From: an uncultured beta proteobacterium
GTDB taxonomy: Bacteria; Pseudomonadota; Gammaproteobacteria; Burkholderiales; Burkholderiaceae_C
Reading direction: 5' to 3'
DNA: 10,951 bases
Assembly: GCA_903920405.1 (NCBI GenBank)
Contig: CAIXMC010000141.1
Span: forward strand, 1-10,951
Notes under the pieces: model-generated
What the model saw: only the letters and a program-made list of their open reading frames with translations
Told to the model about the DNA's origin: nothing
Databases searched by the model: none
Translations under genes and position numbers: made by a program
Part shown: piece after piece, positions 6,299-10,951 of the stretch
How the letters are laid out: each line of letters starts with the position of its first letter
How positions within the stretch are numbered: position 1 is the stretch's first letter

Positions 6299-6751
6299 AT
6301 GAATAAACGCAATTTAATCAAAGTCCTCTCCATCATGGCATTGAGCATCAGTTTGGCTGCACCTGTTTTTGCAGTTGAAACGCCTGCCATTCTCAAGGGT
6401 GCTACCGTCGTCAGTGCTCAGGAAGTCAAAAAGTTGCAAGATGCGGGGGCTGCCATCATCGACACCCGTGTCACCGTTGAATTTTCCGAAAAAACCATCA
6501 AGGGTGCCAAAGGTGTTTGGTACAAGGAAAAAAGTGCCAAAGATGTGAACTTCGATGAAAAACTTGATTCCTTTGACTTAAGCAAATTGCCATCTGACAA
6601 AGCTGTTCCTGTGGTGTTCTTCTGTAACGGGGCGGACTGCTGGAAAAGTTACAAAGCCTCAGTCCTGGCATTGAAGGCAGGTTACACCCGGGTCAACTGG
6701 TTCCGTCACGGTCTGCCTGACTGGATCAGAGCAGGTTTGCCCACACAATAA
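6299..6751 (+). CDS. Secreted rhodanese-like protein
   Basis: 150 aa from the ATG at 6299, chosen because AGGAG (6288-6292) lies 6 bases before it. Signal peptide MNKRNLIKVLSIMALSISLA..., likely cut after PVFA (residue 25), so the protein is probably periplasmic. It is a single rhodanese domain: VVSAQEVKKLQDAGAAIIDTR (37-57) and an active-site loop VVFFCNGADCWKSYKAS (105-121), with the presumed catalytic C109 and a second cysteine C114 next to Trp. It ends with the usual VNWFRHGLPDWIRAGLP. Rhodanese domains move sulfane sulfur through a cysteine persulfide. The CxxxxCW arrangement resembles periplasmic rhodanese-like proteins found with redox or catabolic modules, but no such module is visible here. 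It is followed 32 bases later by a chemoreceptor gene, and the two are probably co-transcribed from the promoter at 6202-6229. Confidence 0.85.
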   Translation: MNKRNLIKVLSIMALSISLAAPVFAVETPAILKGATVVSAQEVKKLQDAGAAIIDTRVTVEFSEKTIKGAKGVWYKEKSAKDVNFDEKLDSFDLSKLPSDKAVPVVFFCNGADCWKSYKASVLALKAGYTRVNWFRHGLPDWIRAGLPTQ

Positions 6752-6783
6752 TTGCCCTTGAATCTTGATACGGAGTGACCGCC

Positions 6784-8598
6784 ATGGTGCAGCATTTGAC
6801 TATCAAAATCCGTTTATTGTTGCTATCGGCGTTTGCTGTTTTAGGGATAGCGATGTTATTGGGCATGAACATCATGTCCAATCGCGTCAGCGAATCAGCG
6901 CTGACGGAGATCTTTAACGAGCATACCGAGGCTCTGATCCGCATGCAGCGCCTCGATACTGCCCTGCGAGAAGTCCGTTTTCGAGCTGCGGGCGTGCTGC
7001 TTGATCAATTGCCACTCAGAGGCTCTCTCAACCACTTGCATGACATGCAGACCGAGATTTCCAATTTGTGGAATGAATTCCAGTTGAATGCCGGTGTGGG
7101 TGATCGTGGCACAGATTTAGAACTTCAGGGGTTAAAGGCCAACTGGTCTATTGTGGATTCAACTTTGTCCACTTTGGACAAGGCTTATAGCGCTGACGAT
7201 AAAGTTGCCATCACGAAAGTGCTTGAAGAAGACTGGCCTGTGTTACACAAGGGTGTCATTAAATCTTTGCAGGCGCTCATTCCTATCACGCAGGCCGCGG
7301 CCAGGGTTGCTTACCTTGATGCCAAAACTCAGAGCAGATATTGGCTTTTATTGGGCGCAGGCAGTGGGCTGGTGTGCTTGTTTGGCTTGCTGATCGTGGC
7401 TTGGTTGACAGCGCGTGCGGTCTGCCAACCTATTGATCGGGCTGAAGCAGCCATCCAACAAATGGCAATGGGCGAAATGTCAAAGCCGATTGATCCAGGC
7501 GCAGGCGATGAGCTAGGTCGCATTCTGGTGAGTTTGGAATCCTTGCGCATCAAATGGGTCCAAGTAGTGACCCATGTGCGTCAAAGCTCTGAAAGCGTAG
7601 CCACTGCCAGTGCAGAAATTGCCCAAGGCAATCAAGACCTGTCAAGTCGTACCGAGAATCAGGCCAGTGCACTTAAGGAAACTGCGAGTAGCATGGAGAA
7701 GCTCAGTTCTACCGTCACACACAATGCCGATAACGCTGGTCAAGCCAATCAGTTAGCCATGAGCGCCAGCACGGTAGCCGCTCAAGGCGGTCAGGTTGTA
7801 GCACAAGTGGTCGATACCATGCGCGGCATCAACGATGCATCGCGAAAAATCAACGACATCATCAGTGTCATTGACGGAATCGCCTTTCAAACCAATATTT
7901 TGGCCCTGAACGCCGCCGTTGAAGCGGCGCGCGCTGGTGAGCAGGGACGGGGTTTTGCAGTCGTGGCCTCTGAGGTTCGCTCTTTGGCAGGGCGTAGTGC
8001 CGAAGCCGCCAAAGAAATCAAAACCCTGATTAATGCCAGCGTTTTGCAAGTGGAACGAGGCACATTGCTGGTGGATCAAGCCGGTACCACCATGGATGAG
8101 GTCGTGACATCCATCAAACGCGTGACCGACATCATGGGTGAAATTGCATCCGCCAGTACAGAACAAAGCAGGGGTGTTAGCCAAGTCGGTGAAGCTGTGG
8201 CGCAAATGGATCATGTCACCCAACAAAATGCAGCGCTTGTGGAAGAGATGGCTGCAGCAGCCAGCAGCCTCAAAACGCAGGCACAAGAGCTGGTGCAGAC
8301 GATGTCGGTGTTCAAGCTGGGTTCTGATGACACCTACGGCTCGCGTACTCCTATGGGTATTTCACCTGTACGCGCCCACTTGCTACAACCCAACAAGTTC
8401 AAGGGCAATAACCACCGTTCCCCAGGCATTGCGCAAGGTGCTGCTGCGCGTGGACACAAACCACTGCCCAGACCACTGCCCGTTCGCCCCGCAGCGGTCA
8501 AGACATCTCTACCTGTCAAACTCGCTCCACCCAAAGTGACTCAAACTCAAGTTGTATCAAATACAGCAACAGCCGACTCTGACTGGGAAACGTTTTAA
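6784..8598 (+). CDS. Methyl-accepting chemotaxis protein (Tar/Tsr-like) with CheR-tether tail
   Basis: 604 aa from the ATG at 6784. GGAG (6772-6775) is 8 bases upstream, while an in-frame GTG at 6775 overlaps it and is less likely. TM1 is at about residues 6-29 and TM2 at 186-208. Between them is a ~155-residue periplasmic domain of four-helix-bundle type. HAMP follows (about 209-262: PID...GAGDELGRI), then a coiled-coil with methylation-type Glu/Gln segments (about 285-310) and the highly conserved hairpin tip, residues 359-395 ([20 protein letters not shown] through [17 protein letters not shown]). The second methylation helix ends at about 505. A Pro-rich linker of some 90 residues leads to the C-terminal pentapeptide DWETF, matching the NWETF tether of E. 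coli Tar/Tsr that docks CheR. The protein forms receptor arrays with CheA/CheW at the membrane. The ligand is unknown. The rhodanese gene upstream suggests a shared signal, but this is inference. Confidence 0.95.
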   Translation: MVQHLTIKIRLLLLSAFAVLGIAMLLGMNIMSNRVSESALTEIFNEHTEALIRMQRLDTALREVRFRAAGVLLDQLPLRGSLNHLHDMQTEISNLWNEFQLNAGVGDRGTDLELQGLKANWSIVDSTLSTLDKAYSADDKVAITKVLEEDWPVLHKGVIKSLQALIPITQAAARVAYLDAKTQSRYWLLLGAGSGLVCLFGLLIVAWLTARAVCQPIDRAEAAIQQMAMGEMSKPIDPGAGDELGRILVSLESLRIKWVQVVTHVRQSSESVATASAEIAQGNQDLSSRTENQASALKETASSMEKLSSTVTHNADNAGQANQLAMSASTVAAQGGQVVAQVVDTMRGINDASRKINDIISVIDGIAFQTNILALNAAVEAARAGEQGRGFAVVASEVRSLAGRSAEAAKEIKTLINASVLQVERGTLLVDQAGTTMDEVVTSIKRVTDIMGEIASASTEQSRGVSQVGEAVAQMDHVTQQNAALVEEMAAAASSLKTQAQELVQTMSVFKLGSDDTYGSRTPMGISPVRAHLLQPNKFKGNNHRSPGIAQGAAARGHKPLPRPLPVRPAAVKTSLPVKLAPPKVTQTQVVSNTATADSDWETF

Positions 8599-8634
8599 CC
8601 TATTTCTCAAAATCCAGTCCCGACCTGCTTGAAA

Positions 8635-8652
8635 GTCGGACCGAAGTCCGAC
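8635..8652. terminator. Hairpin between convergent genes
   Basis: GTCGGAC, CGAA, GTCCGAC is a perfect 7-bp stem with a tetraloop, located 37 bases after the chemoreceptor stop and 53 bases before the stop of the opposing receptor gene. No clear T-tract follows on either strand, so it may be a weak or factor-assisted bidirectional terminator. A related GTCCCGACCT just upstream (about 8617-8626) resembles part of the stem. Confidence 0.45.
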
Positions 8653-8704
8653 CTATGGAACATGGATGAACCAGGCGAGGTCTGGCGCGTCTGGGTACGA
8701 AATG

Positions 8705-10666
8705 TCAAAATTTGATGCGTAGTGAAGCCGTGAAGGCACGCCCGGTCTCTGGATAAATGCCGTTGGTGATACCCCCTGTGCAAACAAAAGCGCGGGTGTA
8801 GTAAGAAGTACCCAAGAGGTTGTTCACGCCCAACGACATTTCTACATTGTGCAACTGGTAGGCATGGCGTGCATCGACGACAGCATAGCCAGGAACGGTA
8901 CAAATATTATTAAAATCAACATATTGATTAGATACCATCACCACACCGACATTCGTTGAGTATGCTGCCACAGGGTGCCAGTCGGCACGCAGGCTCAGTG
9001 TCTTATGTGCAACAAGGGGGACACTCAGGCCGTTGTGTACACCTTGGGTAAAGATGGCCTCACGCAGGCCGAGTGTGGTTTGCAGCGCCCATGTTTTACT
9101 CAAGATGTGCCGCGCTTCCAGTTCAATGCCTTGACGCAAGATGGGGTCAAAATTAACGTTGGCACCTTGGTTGGCTGGGTTCCATGACGTGGGGTTGGAG
9201 ACCGTGGGGTCATAACCGAGTTCATTGGTCACACTGCTGCGGTAATAGCGAAGTTCAACGGGGTTGTGCGTGTCTATCCATCGGCCTCCCACTTCAGTAT
9301 CGCTGGATGTTTGTGGCTGTAATGCAGCACCAGACAGGGTGTAGCCCAGTTCATCCACATTGGCCATTCGAAAACTGTTGCCCACACGCCCAAACATCAA
9401 AAATTGCTCTGACAGTGGCTGTGTTAGCCCTAGCTCCCAGGCACTAAACTCCGTGTCGTGATCCAACTGTTCAATGTTTTCTGACCGGTAGCCCGCAAAA
9501 ATCCGGCTGCCCGAGGCAAAAGTCACATCGTTTTGCGCATACAAAGCCTGGCTGTTTTGTTCAACGACCGACCCATACACGCCTGGCACTGTGCGCTTCC
9601 ATTTTGTCCTGTCGTGCCCCATTGACAATATATTGCGAACATTTCCCCAATTTGATTCGTGGCGGGTACGCAGCGCCAGAGTGCTGGCATCCACGTCGTA
9701 ATGGTATGGATACTCACCCATCAAGCTGTCCAGTGACTTGGTGCGCTGCCCCATGTCCAGACCTAATTGCCATGGTCCCAGTTCAGCTTGCACCAACACG
9801 GTTTGGCGTGCATTGTCAATCACTGCCTTGTCCGTCAGGGGCGAAGTTGTTTGCGAGGGGTTGGCCAAGTACTGCGCTGCCGTGAGTGCGCCCGGCAACT
9901 GGGTGTCCATGTCATCTTGCACATCGCTCACTCCCATGCGCAACCAGTCGTTGCTCCACTGCAGATGAACAGACCTGCCGTTGACATCTGACTTGAAATT
10001 GTCACGATGGTTGTCTGCCTCGCGCTTGTTGCTGGCGAGATCCATTGAAAAACCGCCAGATGCCAACGTGCCACTGGCACGAACTTCACGCAAACCATAA
10101 CTGCCCACAGCGGTGTAAATATCAGCTTGATTGCGACGCTCTGAACCCCGCCCCGCCTTCGTGGTCATCACAATCACGCCCCCTGTAGCTCCTTCGCCAT
10201 ACAACACAGAACCACTGCCGCGCAACACTTCAATTTTTTCAACCGAGTCAATGGCGATACCTGCCAGTCGTGTGCCGCCCAAATCGGCCTCATTGAGCTT
10301 GATACCATCGACAATGACCACTTGGTTGCTGCTGGCTATGCTACCAAAGCCGCGCAAATCAAGGTCGTAATCACCACCACCATATAAATCCAGATGTCCG
10401 GGGACACCTAACAATTTGATGAGTGCTTCATTCACCGTCGTGACACCTGAGCGCGCAATGTCTGAACGGGTCATCACGCTCACACCAAATGGCAAGGTGG
10501 CTGCAGAATCCACAAAACGCCTGGCTGATACACGCACTTCACTCAAGGTGGGTGTCTCACCCAGCGCCGAAAAAGTAACCAACGCAGCAGTCAAAGCAGC
10601 AGCCAAGGCAGACGCACACAGGCGCACAAGTGCTGTAGTGCACATTAGGGATACACAAGATTTCAT
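8705..10666 (-). CDS. btuB: TonB-dependent outer-membrane receptor, probable corrinoid (BtuB-like) transporter
   Basis: 653 aa from the ATG at 10666-10664, chosen because it gives a clean signal peptide (MKSCVSLMCTTALVRLCASA..., likely cut near SALG-ETP). The frame stays open back to 10798, but that would run through the riboswitch. A TonB-box-like stretch TLSEVRVSA (40-48) is followed by the plug domain: FGVSVMTRSDIARSG (60-74), LDLRGFG (102-108), VVIVDGIKLNE (116-126), and IEVLRGSGSVLYGEGATGGVI (145-165). The rest is a 22-strand-type beta-barrel ending in SLRIKF with a terminal Phe. Two cysteines close to the C terminus (NNICTVPG and AFVCTGG) may pair in an external loop. Cargo is inferred to be cobalamin because a cobalamin riboswitch 3' part lies in its leader. 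Without that, the sequence alone would only say TonB-dependent receptor. No Shine-Dalgarno is clear, and no btuCDF genes are in view. Confidence 0.82.
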   Translation of the reverse strand: MKSCVSLMCTTALVRLCASALAAALTAALVTFSALGETPTLSEVRVSARRFVDSAATLPFGVSVMTRSDIARSGVTTVNEALIKLLGVPGHLDLYGGGDYDLDLRGFGSIASSNQVVIVDGIKLNEADLGGTRLAGIAIDSVEKIEVLRGSGSVLYGEGATGGVIVMTTKAGRGSERRNQADIYTAVGSYGLREVRASGTLASGGFSMDLASNKREADNHRDNFKSDVNGRSVHLQWSNDWLRMGVSDVQDDMDTQLPGALTAAQYLANPSQTTSPLTDKAVIDNARQTVLVQAELGPWQLGLDMGQRTKSLDSLMGEYPYHYDVDASTLALRTRHESNWGNVRNILSMGHDRTKWKRTVPGVYGSVVEQNSQALYAQNDVTFASGSRIFAGYRSENIEQLDHDTEFSAWELGLTQPLSEQFLMFGRVGNSFRMANVDELGYTLSGAALQPQTSSDTEVGGRWIDTHNPVELRYYRSSVTNELGYDPTVSNPTSWNPANQGANVNFDPILRQGIELEARHILSKTWALQTTLGLREAIFTQGVHNGLSVPLVAHKTLSLRADWHPVAAYSTNVGVVMVSNQYVDFNNICTVPGYAVVDARHAYQLHNVEMSLGVNNLLGTSYYTRAFVCTGGITNGIYPETGRAFTASLRIKF

Positions 10667-10696
10667 AAGAGGAAAAGAAACATCGAAAAGCCTTCT

Positions 10697-10712
10697 CCGT
10701 CTTCCCCGACGG
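10697..10712 (-). promoter_or_regulatory. Leader hairpin before the receptor gene
   Basis: Read on the minus strand, CCGTC, GGGGAA, GACGG forms a perfect 5-bp stem in the untranslated leader, 30 bases before the start codon. The downstream run (AGAAGGCTTTTCG) has only four Ts, so a true terminator is doubtful. It may belong to the expression platform of the cobalamin riboswitch. Confidence 0.35.
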
Positions 10713-10732
10713 TGCATGAGCATCACGGCTTT

Positions 10733-10750
10733 ACGACAGACAACTGTCGT
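10733..10750 (-). promoter_or_regulatory. Perfect 7-bp leader hairpin after the riboswitch
   Basis: ACGACAG, four loop bases, CTGTCGT: a perfect stem just 3' of the B12 box region on the transcript. It could be part of the expression platform, or the partner hairpin of the aptamer's loop-loop contact. It could also compete with the closing stem of the aptamer, whose 5' strand is not in the window. Confidence 0.4.
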
Positions 10751-10834
10751 GCAACCACCATGTTGGCCGGTATCCGGGCTGGTGGAATCAACCGCCATCG
10801 TCTTCCCAAATGCTCGTTGGCATTCAGTGACTCT
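10751..10834 (-). promoter_or_regulatory. Cobalamin riboswitch, 3' portion only
   Basis: On the minus strand, in the order expected for the 3' half of the AdoCbl-type aptamer, one reads: GTCACTG (10831-10825, family GCCACTG); a small hairpin AATGC/GCATT (about 10824-10809); GGGAAGACGATG (about 10807-10796, family GGGAAG...GATG); and the B12 box AGCCCGGATACCGGCC (10780-10765, consensus AGYCMGRADACCKGCC). The 5' half (GGTG...AATCC, GCAACTGT) is not present: three bases upstream of GTCACTG the DNA becomes the palindromic repeat that runs out of the window. The riboswitch is therefore split by the element, or has lost its 5' half. Normally such a switch turns down the receptor gene when cobalamin is plentiful. 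The 3' limit given is approximate. Confidence 0.75.
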
Positions 10835-10835
10835 G

Positions 10836-10951
10836 AGGATGTGGTCAGTAATAAGTTCCCCATTTGGCTCGTCAGATTTGGGCGCACTGCGTCGTTACAA
10901 ATCGCTTATGTGGCATGGCCACACCGCGCGATTTGCGCCTAGCATTGCATC
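10836..10951. repeat. MITE-like palindromic element, long copy running off the right edge
   Basis: From about 10834 to 10897 it matches the left arm and spacer of the 479-586 element at about 60 of 64 positions, including GGCTCGTCAGATTTGGGCGC. It then continues with sequence absent from that copy. The centre of symmetry is TGTGGC-ATG-GCCACA (10909-10923), flanked by AAATCGC (10899-10905) and GCGATTT (10928-10934). A centre at about 10916 and a left tip at about 10835 predict a full length near 160 bp, with roughly 45 bp lying beyond the window. It has no open frame of note, which fits a non-autonomous element. Its tip touches the cobalamin riboswitch. Confidence 0.85.

Noticed and set aside
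7753..8286. 177-residue open frame on the minus strand
   Set aside because: It is opposite the conserved signalling domain of the chemoreceptor and is rich in Cys/His as expected from antisense reading; no family resemblance.
10667..10798. 44-residue N-terminal extension of the TonB receptor
   Set aside because: It would place a positively charged non-signal stretch before a good signal peptide and would translate through the B12 box region, so the later ATG at 10666 is preferred.
1..10951. CRISPR arrays, tRNA or rRNA genes, transposase genes
   Set aside because: No regularly spaced repeats, cloverleaf sequences, rRNA segments or transposase motifs were seen; the palindromes carry no enzyme of their own.

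Overview
The window looks like a piece of a betaproteobacterial chromosome, most likely Comamonadaceae (Rhodoferax/Polaromonas-like). The evidence is moderate GC, proteins of betaproteobacterial type (Nth, a TyrB/AspC-type aminotransferase, a Tar/Tsr-like chemoreceptor, a BtuB-like receptor), and a short palindromic repeat near 1975-2015 that I recall as common between Comamonadaceae genes. This placement is by recognition, not by a search.

Layout, left to right. A GC-rich palindrome at the edge is followed by a broken periplasmic substrate-binding protein gene (minus strand). A non-coding region then carries a 108-bp near-perfect inverted repeat. Next come a 432-aa ATP-grasp-like protein (+), a small palindromic repeat, and a PLP-dependent aminotransferase (-). 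Divergent from it is a two-gene unit, nth (endonuclease III) overlapping an HDOD-domain gene by 4 bases. A 31-bp hairpin separates this from an aromatic/aspartate aminotransferase (+). A well-formed sigma70-type promoter, with a dyad over its -35 and a hairpin plus U-tract at its predicted start point, precedes a secreted rhodanese-like protein and a methyl-accepting chemotaxis protein that ends in a CheR-tether pentapeptide. A convergent TonB-dependent receptor (-) closes the window. Its leader carries the 3' portion of a cobalamin riboswitch, so its cargo is probably a corrinoid.

The most interesting structure is a family of non-coding palindromes found at three places in three sizes. The right-edge copy (10836 onward) has its centre of symmetry at about 10916, which predicts a full length near 160 bp. 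The copy at 479-586 is the same element with its centre deleted. The 31-bp hairpin at 4830-4860 looks like the two tips joined. The right-edge copy directly abuts the conserved GTCACTG of the cobalamin riboswitch, exactly where the 5' half of the aptamer should continue. A mobile palindrome therefore appears to split, or to form an extra helix in, a B12 riboswitch.

Most of the coding content is ordinary housekeeping: DNA repair, amino-acid transamination, chemotaxis and vitamin B12 uptake. No CRISPR array, rRNA, tRNA, prophage or transposase gene was seen.
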